From positions 1-37,628 of the forward strand of contig NZ_KB898341.1 in the NCBI RefSeq assembly GCF_000377625.1: 37,628 nucleotides of DNA, written 5' to 3'. This document shows positions 17,912 through 26,504 of this stretch, in pieces. How positions within the stretch are numbered: position 1 is the first letter of the stretch; each line of letters begins with the position of its first letter. Under the pieces are notes generated by a model. It did no database searches and had not been told where the DNA came from. It was given only the letters and a program-made list of their open reading frames with translations. The stretch comes from Prevotella veroralis DSM 19559 = JCM 6290 (GTDB lineage Bacteria; Bacteroidota; Bacteroidia; Bacteroidales; Bacteroidaceae). Made by a program: the position numbers and the translations under genes.

Positions 17912-18115
17912 GAAGAATTGGAAAAGTTAGAGATGAGTAGTAATATACTACCATTCTCATCTTCTTTGATTAAATAACTAGTGATAGTTTCAAAAGAAGA
18001 ATTGGTTTATTAAGATTAGATTAATTATTGTTCAAGAGAGACACGTTAGACTGTCTGTCGACAGTCAAGGGGAGGCATAATTACAGGTAACTGTAGCTAT
18101 GCCTCCTCTCATTAT
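17912..18115 (+). ncRNA. Candidate small RNA of about 200 nt
   Basis: From the expected start after TATCTTTG (17899-17906) the sequence folds into a row of hairpins: GATGAG...CTCATC with an inner TAGTA/TACTA stem (about 17933-17960), GACTGTC-TGTC-GACAGTC (18049-18066), and a strong final stem of 9 bp plus an inner 5-bp stem (18071-18106). AAAGAAGAATTGG occurs twice (about 17908 and 17993). It lies between the MarR-like gene and a convergent glutaredoxin-like gene. It could also just be an untranslated tail with terminators; no known RNA family was recognised. Confidence 0.4.
18071..18106. terminator. Strong hairpin between convergent genes
   Basis: GGAGGCATA (18071-18079) pairs with TATGCCTCC (18098-18106), and TACAG/CTGTA pair inside. 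No long T run follows, but the position 40 bp past the convergent minus-strand gene fits a two-way terminator. Confidence 0.6.
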
Positions 18116-18145
18116 ATATTACTTTCGCTAAAAAGAGCTTTTCGC

Positions 18146-18445
18146 TTAACAGCCAGAGCCATCCAAACGGCAAGAAGCTGCTGCGGGTGCATCATCAAGA
18201 TGAATACCAGCCTCCTCGGGAGATAGCGTCACGGTGCCATCTTCAAGTAGGAAACAAGGAATACCAGCGTAGCCATGCTTCTTCGCATCGTCGAAAACAG
18301 GGCTATTATCACGTAGACGGAGGAATTCCTTGAGGTTTCTTACGTGTGCACCAATGTCTATCACTTCATAACGATGGTCTCCTTTTACATGCTTGTCAAC
18401 GGCTGTGCAGTCCGGACAAGTGCTCATTCCATATATCTTTATCAT
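18146..18445 (-). CDS. Glutaredoxin-related protein (COG4545-like)
   Basis: This is a 99-residue protein of the thioredoxin fold with active site STCPDC (C10, C13), an HVRNLKEFLRLRDNSPVFD segment typical of this little-studied group, and a GIPCF cis-proline region (P63, C64). The C-terminus adds SCRLDGSGC (C92, C99), beyond the usual end after the TVTLSPEE strand. No signal peptide, so cytoplasmic. It follows the YecH-like gene by 49 bp on the same strand. A thiol-disulfide role is likely; partner unknown. Confidence 0.85.
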   Translation of the reverse strand: MIKIYGMSTCPDCTAVDKHVKGDHRYEVIDIGAHVRNLKEFLRLRDNSPVFDDAKKHGYAGIPCFLLEDGTVTLSPEEAGIHLDDAPAAASCRLDGSGC

Positions 18446-18494
18446 GTTTCTTTGTTTTTATTAAACGCTTGATTATTAATTAAAAAAACTTTGT

Positions 18495-18725
18495 TTAGTG
18501 ATTACAAATCTTTGTTGTATCCACTGTGAAGCCGTCAGTTGCAGGTATAAATTTGCCTTTTTTTGTAAGGAAATCAACTAATTCTGTTGCATTCATGCCC
18601 TCTCGAGAGCAGGTGTGAAACTCCTCCTCTGGTCCGAAATGCTCAATGATTACTTTTACTAAATCCTCTTTTGTTTTGTAACTATTGCCCTCCATCATGT
18701 GGAGAACATCATGTCCATGTGCCAT
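18495..18725 (-). CDS. YecH-family (DUF2492) putative metal-binding protein
   Basis: This 76-residue protein matches the pattern of E. coli YecH: HGHDVLHMM at the start, FHTCSREGM in the middle, GKFIP, and TTKICNH at the end. Conserved His and Cys (H3, H5, H37, C39, C74, H76) could bind a metal. Function is not established for the family. It is first of two genes, followed by the glutaredoxin-related gene, so the pair may work together in metal or thiol handling. Confidence 0.85.
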   Translation of the reverse strand: MAHGHDVLHMMEGNSYKTKEDLVKVIIEHFGPEEEFHTCSREGMNATELVDFLTKKGKFIPATDGFTVDTTKICNH

Positions 18726-18775
18726 ATTATTGATAGTTTGATATGTTTATAATAGTTGCCAAAGAAAGAATCTCT

Positions 18776-18802
18776 GTACATTATATGTACTAACAAAGGT
18801 TA
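18776..18802 (-). promoter_or_regulatory. Palindrome and -7-like box upstream of the yecH-like gene
   Basis: GTACAT-TAT-ATGTAC (18776-18790) is a perfect 6-bp dyad. Just beyond it the minus strand reads TAACCTTTG (18802-18794), one base longer than TAnnTTTG. The dyad would overlap the RNA start, a repressor-site position. Confidence 0.4.
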
Positions 18803-18864
18803 TGCCATTAAAAGTATTAACCTCTTTTAAGGGCAAAAGTGTACTTTTTTAGCGATAAAGTGGT

Positions 18865-18872
18865 TACTTTTG
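18865..18872 (+). promoter_or_regulatory. Candidate -7 box for the small lipoprotein gene
   Basis: TACTTTTG fits TAnnTTTG and lies about 120 bp before the ATG at 18992; no TTG partner is evident. Confidence 0.35.
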
Positions 18873-18991
18873 TGATAACAGATAGCTTATTATGGCATTC
18901 TGTCAGTTGTGGTACAGGAATTGTGGTAGGCTTTAGGACGATATGAGGAGGATATGTATTTTTAATAATTAAATGATTTTGATTTTAAGAG

Positions 18992-19432
18992 ATGAAGAGA
19001 CTTTTAATTGTTTTTAGTGTTGCATTAATGTTGTTATCATCATGTGTAACAAGTAAGAAGACTTCTAATACTGGTAATCCTGTAGCTTTTGTGGAGGCGA
19101 GAAATTACTTTCATATTGGTGACGAAACGAAACCTATCATCAAAAAAATTACTTCTCAAACTGAGTTTGAAAAGCAATTTGGTGAAGCAGCATATATGGG
19201 GAAGGGTGGTCAGCCTACCCACATTGATTTTAAGAAAAGCTTTGTAGTGGCTTACATCCTACCTGTTACGAATCTAAAGACTGATCTTCGTCCTATCTCT
19301 CTCACGGAGGTTGGCAACAAGGAGTTGCTTTTAACTTATGATTTAAAGCAAGGCGCAAAGCAGAGTTATTCTACACAACCGTTCTTTATCCTCATTGTTA
19401 ATAAGAAATATGAGGGTTACAAAATAAAGTAA
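18992..19432 (+). CDS. Small lipoprotein, possibly PrcB-C-like
   Basis: This is a 146-residue lipoprotein with lipobox LSSC (C18). After a short linker it has an alpha/beta segment, FKKSFVVAYILPVTNL, ELLLTYDLKQG and QPFFILIVNKK, with a strand order resembling the PrcB C-terminal-like domain of small secreted bacterial proteins. That match is from memory of the pattern and is weak. It is transcribed alone. The function is unknown. Confidence 0.75.
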   Translation: MKRLLIVFSVALMLLSSCVTSKKTSNTGNPVAFVEARNYFHIGDETKPIIKKITSQTEFEKQFGEAAYMGKGGQPTHIDFKKSFVVAYILPVTNLKTDLRPISLTEVGNKELLLTYDLKQGAKQSYSTQPFFILIVNKKYEGYKIK

Positions 19433-19952
19433 AGGTGGTGTTTTTATTTACATAAAACTTCTCTCTTAATGCTTGCCTAAGTGTAGAAAGAAGACAAGAG
19501 TAAATGATGATAGATTGATATGGAGGTTAACTGAAAATCATCAGTTTTCATTTTCCTGTCACTTCTGTCATCTTTTCGTTATGTATAATTCATTAATAAC
19601 CAGTAAATTAAGTGAAATGTTAAAACTGACAGCAACCATGATTAAAATATAACTTGCATATTTAGGGAAAGTAAGGGGTCTGTGTAACATTGTAGAAAGT
19701 ATAATAGAATGCACCTCTCAATATTTACTTCATCTTCTATCAATACTATGAAAATACTTTATCTAAAGTAAATTACAAAAGAGTTTATGAATCCTATAAT
19801 CTATAGTGTTGGATGAAAAGGATGGTTTTAGGATTGAATTTCTTTGTTTGCGTTTATTGGTTATGTAGGAATAGATGGTGTTTTGCATGGTTACAGGCAC
19901 TTACTTGATATCATACTAACACCTAATTGATATGGTGCTAAACTTTAGAAAC
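19433..19952. other. AT-rich intergenic stretch, no gene seen
   Basis: About 520 bp without a convincing open frame. The only distinct feature is a perfect dyad TACTTTA-TC-TAAAGTA at 19755-19770. No tRNA, promoter with full consensus or repeat shared with the rest of the window was found. Confidence 0.5.
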
Positions 19953-19984
19953 AAAAAAGGTATCAGGCTTTACAGCCTGATACC
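19953..19984 (-). terminator. Rho-independent terminator of rpsA
   Basis: A perfect 10-bp stem (GGTATCAGGC at 19959-19968, GCCTGATACC at 19975-19984) with a 6-base loop is followed on the minus strand by six T (19958-19953). It lies 28 bp after the rpsA stop. Confidence 0.9.
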
Positions 19985-20012
19985 TCATATTTATCAGATG
20001 TGCAAGTAGTAA

Positions 20013-21788
20013 TTACTTACTCTCTTCCATCTTCTTCTTCAAATCAGCAAGTACGTCAAGGTCGCCGAGAGAGGTGCTAGCAGCTACATTGTTAATGCCA
20101 GCTGCATCCTTCTGTGCCTTTGGTGCGCGTTGACGACGTGGCTCTTCCTTAACCTCTTCGAATGTACGAGAGTGAGAAAGGATAATACGCTTTGTGTCCT
20201 TAACAAACTCGATTACCATGAATGGGAGAACCTCACCAAGCTGAGCCTGTGTGCCATCCTGCTTAACAAGGTGCTTTGGTGTTGCGAAACCTTCGCCACC
20301 TTCTGTAAGAGTAATCACTGCACCCTTATCCATAGACTCGGTAATCTTACCTTCGTGGATAGTACCTGGAGTGTAGATCTTCTCGTATTCATCCCAAGGA
20401 TTAGTTTCTAACTGCTTGTGACCGAGGCTCAAACGACGATTCTCCTTATCTATTTCGAGAACAACAACATCAATGTCTGCACCTTGAGTTGTAAACTCTG
20501 ATGGGTGCTTAACCTTCTTAGTCCAAGAGAGGTCGCTGATGTGAATCAAGCCATCAACACCTTCCTCTAACTCTACGAAGATACCAAAGTTAGTGAAGTT
20601 ACGAACCTTTGCTGTGTGCTTAGAACCTACAGGGTACTTAACCTCGATGGTCTCCCATGGGTCTTCTTTGAGCTGCTTGATACCGAGAGACATCTTGCGC
20701 TCCTCGCGGTCGAGTGTAAGGATAACTGCCTCAACCTCATCACCAACCTTCATGAACTCCTGTGCAGAACGTAGGTGCTGACTCCAACTCATCTCTGAGA
20801 CGTGGATCAATCCCTCTACACCTGGCTGAATCTCTACGAATGCACCATAGTCTGCCATAACGACAACCTTACCCTTAACGTGGTCGCCAACTTTGAGGTT
20901 AGGATCGAGTGAATCCCAAGGATGTGGAGTGAGTTGCTTCAAACCGAGAGCAATACGCTTCTTCTCTTCATCGAAGTCGAGGATAACAACCTTGATCTTC
21001 TGGTCGAGAGCAACAACCTCATGAGGATCACTTACGCGACCCCAAGATAAGTCTGTGATGTGTACGAGTCCGTCAACACCACCGAGGTCAACGAATACGC
21101 CATAAGAAGTGATATTCTTAACAGTACCCTCGAGGATCTGACCTTTCTCCAAGTGAGAGATAATCTCCTTGCGTTGTGCTTCAAGTTCTGCCTCAATAAG
21201 TGCCTTGTGTGATACGACTACGTTACGGAACTCTTGGTTGATCTTAACGACCTTGAACTCCATTGTCTTACCAACGAATACATCGTAGTCACGTATAGGA
21301 TGAACGTCAATCTGGCTACCAGGAAGGAATGCCTCAATACCGAATACGTCAACAATCATACCACCCTTAGTGCGGCTCTTGATGTAACCTTGGATAACCT
21401 CATCGTTCTCCAAAGCCTTGTTGATATTCTCCCAGCTCTTCTGGAGACGAGCTTTTTTATGAGAGAGAACGAGTTGACCACGCTTGTCTTCTTGGCTCTC
21501 TACATAAACCTCAACCTTGTCACCAGGCTTGAGATCTGGGTTGTAACGGAATTCAGAAGCAGGGATAATACCATCGCTCTTGTAGCCGATGTTAACAACT
21601 ACTTCCTTCTTGTCAGCTGAAATAACAGTACCTTCAACTACTTGGTGTTCCTGGATCTTGTTGAGTGTTTCGTTGTAAGCCTTTGCAAGGTCATCCTTAC
21701 TAGCTTCGGTTTGTGTACCGTTTTCGAACTCATCCCAGTTGAAGTCAGCTAAAGGCTGTACATTCTGGACGTCTTTGAAATTTGTCAT
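20013..21788 (-). CDS. rpsA: 30S ribosomal protein S1
   Basis: This is a 591-residue protein with six S1 RNA-binding repeats at about 48-113, 130-197, 215-287, 300-372, 387-459 and 474-540. Repeats 3-5 carry the classical GVFVDLGGVDGLVHITDLSW pattern. The first two are the diverged ribosome-docking repeats. An acidic start and a basic, low-complexity tail (RRQRAPKAQKDAAG) are typical of Bacteroidota S1. It binds mRNA and helps start translation, which matters in this group where Shine-Dalgarno sites are often weak. It has its own consensus promoter and terminator, so it is a single-gene unit. Confidence 0.97.
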   Translation of the reverse strand: MTNFKDVQNVQPLADFNWDEFENGTQTEASKDDLAKAYNETLNKIQEHQVVEGTVISADKKEVVVNIGYKSDGIIPASEFRYNPDLKPGDKVEVYVESQEDKRGQLVLSHKKARLQKSWENINKALENDEVIQGYIKSRTKGGMIVDVFGIEAFLPGSQIDVHPIRDYDVFVGKTMEFKVVKINQEFRNVVVSHKALIEAELEAQRKEIISHLEKGQILEGTVKNITSYGVFVDLGGVDGLVHITDLSWGRVSDPHEVVALDQKIKVVILDFDEEKKRIALGLKQLTPHPWDSLDPNLKVGDHVKGKVVVMADYGAFVEIQPGVEGLIHVSEMSWSQHLRSAQEFMKVGDEVEAVILTLDREERKMSLGIKQLKEDPWETIEVKYPVGSKHTAKVRNFTNFGIFVELEEGVDGLIHISDLSWTKKVKHPSEFTTQGADIDVVVLEIDKENRRLSLGHKQLETNPWDEYEKIYTPGTIHEGKITESMDKGAVITLTEGGEGFATPKHLVKQDGTQAQLGEVLPFMVIEFVKDTKRIILSHSRTFEEVKEEPRRQRAPKAQKDAAGINNVAASTSLGDLDVLADLKKKMEESK

Positions 21789-21872
21789 AAAGTGTTTAAA
21801 AAATAATTTAATTAATAAAGTTTGACTTTATATTACCTTGTACGAATGGGCTGAGTATGCCCAAATCGGGTG

Positions 21873-21902
21873 CAAAGATACTAATAATATTCTGTATATC
21901 AA
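21873..21902 (-). promoter_or_regulatory. rpsA promoter
   Basis: The minus strand has TTG (21902-21900), 19 bp, then TATCTTTG (21880-21873), a full consensus. The TTG overlaps the tamB stop codon (21901-21899), so the two genes are packed end to end but transcribed separately. Confidence 0.75.
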
Positions 21903-24900
21903 CGTTTTTGATTACCTTTTTTTACCTTTTTCCTCTTCTTCTTCCAAATATCACTTAACTTATTGAAGTCTTTTTTCAGGATAAGTCCTATTCCTTGTGT
22001 TGTAAGTGAGTTGCGAGTAAAATAGCGATCATTCGTTTGATTATAAACTCTGAAAGCGAAATTTCCGTTTGGTGATAAGAGATAACGGATGTCAAAATCA
22101 CCAATGAAAGAAGAGCTGTTCTTCGCTACATTATCACGATAACCGAATTGCCCATTGAATAAAAGTCGATTATTGAGTATGCTACCAGATAAAGTTCCTT
22201 CGTACTCAGCATTATCGAATCCTTCGTTACCTGTGGCAATATTAGCACCGAAGTTCCAGTTATTCGTGTTGATTACATTTGACAACACAGTGTTAATCTG
22301 TTGAGATATTGTTCCCGATAAGAGGCTCTGCATAGCGAGTGAAGTCCCACTTGGAGTTCTATTCCCTTGTGCTGTACTGTTATTGTTACTCTGCGGATAA
22401 AAGCGTCCTACAGCAAGTAGATAAAGCACCTGTTGGTTAAGTTCTTGTTCCGAATTTAATATAGATCGAACCATCTGCTGTGCATCAGAAGAGAGGCTGG
22501 GAAGGTCAAGTCCAAAGGTAACTGTAGGTGAAGCTGGTGTACCTTTTATGTCTAATAAACAATTGACCTTCGTGTTGTTAGAACTAAAAGAATTGCCAAG
22601 TCCAAGGTCACTCAATGGTACGGAGTTGATAGTGTAGACTCCCTTTAGATCCAATGCAGCATTGAAAGGGTCACCCCCGAATGCAATAGTAGAGCCTTGT
22701 TGGAATGTAAACTGCTTCTTAATGATGTTCTGTATAGTGAGGTTATATTGCCCGTAGTTTACATTGTAATTACCAAAGAGTTGGAATGCTCCTTTATTAT
22801 AATAGGTTGCACGGATGATACCAGAGCCGTTGAGTTTGATATTATCACCTGTTGCTTCATCCATTAAGACACCCAATGTTAGGTTAGGATTGGTCTTTAA
22901 GATGAAGTTCATACGCAAGTCACTTGATATGTTAGCAAGTTCGGAGTTGATTATTGGATGTCCTGAAGAGGTCGTCTTAGCCATTGATGGTGTCTCCTTA
23001 GTCTCTACATTCTCTTTTTGTGTACTATCTTTCGGGATGTTCACCCAATGGATAAAGTTGTTCGTTCCAGCTTCATTGGTTGATGCCGCATTGTAAGTAA
23101 TAAATGTATTCTTACAAGGTTTCAATTCAACATCCAATGTCGTTGTACCTGGGGCACCCTTAATATGACAATTGCCAGTGGCGTATACCACTCCCCAGAA
23201 CGATTCCTGTCCCAGATGTTTAGGGAAGTTATAAGAGAGAAGGTTCTGTGCTTCGATATTTATATCATACGTGAGGTGTCGCAAGCTATTGTGGTGTAAT
23301 CCTCCTGTTACAATACCAAGATGCCCATAGGAATCTGTAATTGTGTCATTGGCAAAGATAATCTCGTTTGGAATGATACGCACATGCCCATGCGTTAAAT
23401 CGTAGGTCGTTCCTGTTGGCTTGATATAAACATTGCCATAAGCCTCCATGTCTCCCTCAAGATTTACGTCACTTAGAGGTCCAACAACCTTACACCATCC
23501 GTTAGCTCTAAGTTTTATCTTGTCCATGAAAGAGTTACAAAAAGTCTTGAGGAATGATAGATGAGTGTTATGTGCATAAATAGGAAGGTTGATATAACTG
23601 TTCTTTATGTCTACATACCCCTTGATATCAGTTATAGCCCCATCGTTTGTGTCGGCGTGTGCATCAATTCCAATCTTACCCTCCTTATCGTAATTTGCAT
23701 TAGCATAGAGGATCCCCATGTCTCCATCCTCAAACTTAAAGTTATGTACTTCAAGGTTCGCTTCCATCTTTGGTTGATGGAAGAAAGATTTGATAGATGC
23801 TGTTCCTGATGCGATACCAGCGAAACTAACACTATGGAAGTTGACAAGATCGAGAATATATGGTACATCAATTTCCTTGAACTTTACGATGATAGAATCA
23901 TTCATACTACCTGAAGTAACACCATTCACAATAATGTGTTGATTACGATTGGATACCTCGAAATGACTGATATTGAGGTTGTTCTTACGATAAGATAAGT
24001 CGGATGGTAGTACACTTAATGTGATAGTATCAATGTTAATCTCAGACGGATTGAAATGTAATTGTGTCTCCAAATCACCATTATGACGTGAAAAAGCAGC
24101 AAAACTACTGATATTCCCGTGCATTATCGTGTGACCTGGTATTTGGAATTTAATGTCGGAATTGATCGTATTGTTCTTAATGAGTCCCTCTGCATTGACC
24201 GTTATATGAGGACCTTTAGTTCCCTTTCTTTCTCCACAAAGTCGAGCGTGTAGTCCTTCTGGCTGGGTGGAGAGGTTAATGGACAAGTTCTGTAATAGTT
24301 GTCCTGCGTATGTAACATTAGCTGCACCAATAGATAAGTCTATCTCATTCCGCCCCTCGTTAATCATACCATTAGCAGTGATAGGATAGGGGGAAACGAT
24401 GGTGGTGTTTAGTAATTGATTGATTAATTGTGTGTTGTTAAGCCTTAGTGAGAATGTATAAGCATTTCTCCCTTTTGCTATAGAATATTTTGGATGTGAA
24501 TAGACAATACTCGGGAGGTAATGTCCTAATACACTTTGAATACTCTGAGGAAGTGTTTGGTAATCGTATTGTCCGTTAATATCAATTTCTCCGAAATCGG
24601 TCTTTGCCTTTATTGATTTGGCAAGAAGTCCGTTGTTCATTGCCACATTGATATGGTCTAAATTTATATTCTGTTGCTCTCCACCCATAGCGATTTGGGA
24701 GACATCCAACGTACCTATTATATTATTAAAGTTCGATCCGGCTCCCTTAATATGACTTCTGAAAGAGAAGGTTCTGTTTCCCAGTGCGTTGGTTAAATGC
24801 AATGCAGAAAGATTGACACTTTGAGCATTGATAGATATATCTGCAGACAGTCTCTCTCTCTTCTTGATAAAGGCTAAAACATTATTGGCTTTACCCTCGA

Positions 24901-26368
24901 ATGATAGTTTTCCGTTAGGATCATTGATTGCTATTTTTCCTATAAAAGCATCATTTCTGAATAAACCATCAAGGTGAATGTTTTTATAGTTGTATCCTTT
25001 ATATCCGAAAGAATGAATATCACCCTTAGCTAAGATATACGAAAGGTCTGCTTTACCATCAATAAGGATGTTTGTACTAATGGTACCAAAGTCAGGATTG
25101 GCGATTACTCGTCCAATGTTAAAGTCAGATGTGTTTACCTTAGCACGGATATTCTCACCATGTATATTGGTCGTTAATTGTGCTGTTCCAGCACTACTCC
25201 TTAATATTCCATGTGCATTGAGATTACCCCGAATAGAGGAGATAGAACCTTTATAATAAAGGTCACCAAGGTTGTTAAGTGCCGATGGTAGTGTTTGGTG
25301 TGCAAGTTTCGCAATGATATTTAATGTTTCATTGTTGACTTTTACAGGATTAAGGAAGAACTCCCAGTTGGGCTTATTGCCAATATTATTAATCCAACCT
25401 TTGGCATGCAATAGTGTTGATTGTGCGTTGTTGTTTATTGACAGATGATTGATTCTAAGTTTACGATATGTACCATTTGCTTCTACTATGATTGAATATC
25501 TGGTGTAGATATTCCTTAAGTTGGTTGACAAAGGGGCAAAGTCAGCAGGTGTTATCTCTGCTTTGAATCCTTTAATAACGTATTTCAAGCTATTGTCTAC
25601 AAGCTTTTTATCTTTTAATTTGTAATTAGTAGATAGCTTTTTAAACCTTATATAACTATTAGATAATGTGAGATCAAAGTCTTTAATAGTAGCATGCTGT
25701 TGGTTTGCTTTCGTTTCAAAAGCAAGTTGTTTAACCGTTGCTCCAGAAGCATCACTAAATGATAAGGATTTGAGATGAACCCAAAGGTTATTGTCATCTA
25801 GTTTGTTTAAGATAATATGTGAAGAAATATTACTTAATTCAAGATGGCTTATATTGAATTTATTGGGTGTCTTCGGAGCATCGAATACATCATATTTTAA
25901 TTTACCATTGCGAATGACAAGACTATTAATAGATAAGTGCAATGGCGATTTCTTGCTATTGTCTTTGGAAGCTAAAGAATCTAAGACAAATTGGAAGTTG
26001 GACTTAGCATCCCTGTTTGTCTTGTATAAGTTAGCATCTAATCCAAAGATTTGTGCAGATGAGATGTTTATGTCCCCAGTACGAAGTAAGGGTAGAATGT
26101 CAACTTTCGCACCAATACGAGAAGCTGAAATCATCTTCTTTTTACTTTGATCATATATGAGAATATCATCAAGAATGAATCTGTTGAGAATGCCTAAGTT
26201 TATGCGTCCAATGCGAACTTCTGTTCCTAATTTTGTCGAAGCGGCGTCAGCTACCTTATGTGCAACAAAAGCCTGTATCGTTGGTATGTGCAACAATACA
26301 ATCAAGGTAATATAAAGACCCACTAAAGTCCATATAATCCATCGGAAGGTGGTTCTAAGCTTCTTCAA
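21899..26368 (-). CDS. tamB: TamB-like translocation and assembly protein (DUF490)
   Basis: This is a very large protein of about 1489 residues. An N-terminal membrane anchor (about 9-28, WIIWTLVGLYITLIVLL) is followed by long repetitive beta structure and a C-terminal DUF490/TamB domain (about 1050-1470) that contains LSSDAQQMVRSILNSEQELNQ and NTNNWNFGANIATGN. TamB-like proteins span the periplasm and are linked to outer-membrane protein insertion and lipid transport. Read from this sequence the only nearby in-frame start is a TTG at 26368 with no ribosome binding site; the first internal Met is near residue 79. Removing one T from the run of seven at 26387-26393 would join an ATG at 26417. 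See the finding on this point. Confidence 0.92.
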   Translation of the reverse strand: MKKLRTTFRWIIWTLVGLYITLIVLLHIPTIQAFVAHKVADAASTKLGTEVRIGRINLGILNRFILDDILIYDQSKKKMISASRIGAKVDILPLLRTGDINISSAQIFGLDANLYKTNRDAKSNFQFVLDSLASKDNSKKSPLHLSINSLVIRNGKLKYDVFDAPKTPNKFNISHLELSNISSHIILNKLDDNNLWVHLKSLSFSDASGATVKQLAFETKANQQHATIKDFDLTLSNSYIRFKKLSTNYKLKDKKLVDNSLKYVIKGFKAEITPADFAPLSTNLRNIYTRYSIIVEANGTYRKLRINHLSINNNAQSTLLHAKGWINNIGNKPNWEFFLNPVKVNNETLNIIAKLAHQTLPSALNNLGDLYYKGSISSIRGNLNAHGILRSSAGTAQLTTNIHGENIRAKVNTSDFNIGRVIANPDFGTISTNILIDGKADLSYILAKGDIHSFGYKGYNYKNIHLDGLFRNDAFIGKIAINDPNGKLSFEGKANNVLAFIKKRERLSADISINAQSVNLSALHLTNALGNRTFSFRSHIKGAGSNFNNIIGTLDVSQIAMGGEQQNINLDHINVAMNNGLLAKSIKAKTDFGEIDINGQYDYQTLPQSIQSVLGHYLPSIVYSHPKYSIAKGRNAYTFSLRLNNTQLINQLLNTTIVSPYPITANGMINEGRNEIDLSIGAANVTYAGQLLQNLSINLSTQPEGLHARLCGERKGTKGPHITVNAEGLIKNNTINSDIKFQIPGHTIMHGNISSFAAFSRHNGDLETQLHFNPSEINIDTITLSVLPSDLSYRKNNLNISHFEVSNRNQHIIVNGVTSGSMNDSIIVKFKEIDVPYILDLVNFHSVSFAGIASGTASIKSFFHQPKMEANLEVHNFKFEDGDMGILYANANYDKEGKIGIDAHADTNDGAITDIKGYVDIKNSYINLPIYAHNTHLSFLKTFCNSFMDKIKLRANGWCKVVGPLSDVNLEGDMEAYGNVYIKPTGTTYDLTHGHVRIIPNEIIFANDTITDSYGHLGIVTGGLHHNSLRHLTYDINIEAQNLLSYNFPKHLGQESFWGVVYATGNCHIKGAPGTTTLDVELKPCKNTFITYNAASTNEAGTNNFIHWVNIPKDSTQKENVETKETPSMAKTTSSGHPIINSELANISSDLRMNFILKTNPNLTLGVLMDEATGDNIKLNGSGIIRATYYNKGAFQLFGNYNVNYGQYNLTIQNIIKKQFTFQQGSTIAFGGDPFNAALDLKGVYTINSVPLSDLGLGNSFSSNNTKVNCLLDIKGTPASPTVTFGLDLPSLSSDAQQMVRSILNSEQELNQQVLYLLAVGRFYPQSNNNSTAQGNRTPSGTSLAMQSLLSGTISQQINTVLSNVINTNNWNFGANIATGNEGFDNAEYEGTLSGSILNNRLLFNGQFGYRDNVAKNSSSFIGDFDIRYLLSPNGNFAFRVYNQTNDRYFTRNSLTTQGIGLILKKDFNKLSDIWKKKRKKVKKGNQKR

Positions 26369-26376
26369 TGCGTCTG

Positions 26377-26384
26377 CAAAACTA
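26377..26384 (-). promoter_or_regulatory. TAnnTTTG match next to the tamB TTG start
   Basis: The minus strand reads TAGTTTTG only 9 bp before the TTG start. If used, the mRNA would be almost leaderless. If the true start is the ATG at 26417, this match is inside the gene and is chance. Confidence 0.25.
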
Positions 26385-26417
26385 CTAAAAAAAGACTTCG
26401 TGCTGAAATAAATACAT
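26385..26417 (-). other. Possible true tamB start, out of frame by a poly-T run
   Basis: The minus strand has ATG at 26417-26415 with AGGA about 10 bases upstream, then ten codons (MYLFQHEVFF) to a TAG made by the seventh T of the run 26393-26387. With six T the frame would continue through FSSFADALKKLRTTFRW into tamB. Confidence 0.45.
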
Positions 26418-26447
26418 ATAAATGTTCCTAATGTCCTTAAATTTTGC

Positions 26448-26455
26448 TACATTTG
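26448..26455 (+). promoter_or_regulatory. nqrA promoter -7 box
   Basis: TACATTTG fits TAnnTTTG and lies 49 bp before the nqrA ATG. The -33 region has GTTCC rather than TTG. Confidence 0.5.
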
Positions 26456-26504
26456 CACAATATTCATGAATGAAATAAGATAATATCGCATTTATATCAT
26501 TGTT

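Noticed and set aside
18049..18066. GACTGTC-TGTC-GACAGTC palindrome as an independent operator
   Set aside because: It is better explained as one of several hairpins in the candidate RNA; no promoter overlaps it.
20130..21620. Open frames on the plus strand opposite rpsA, and similar ones opposite the PUL, tamB and nqr genes
   Set aside because: They are shadows of strongly supported genes with conserved domains.
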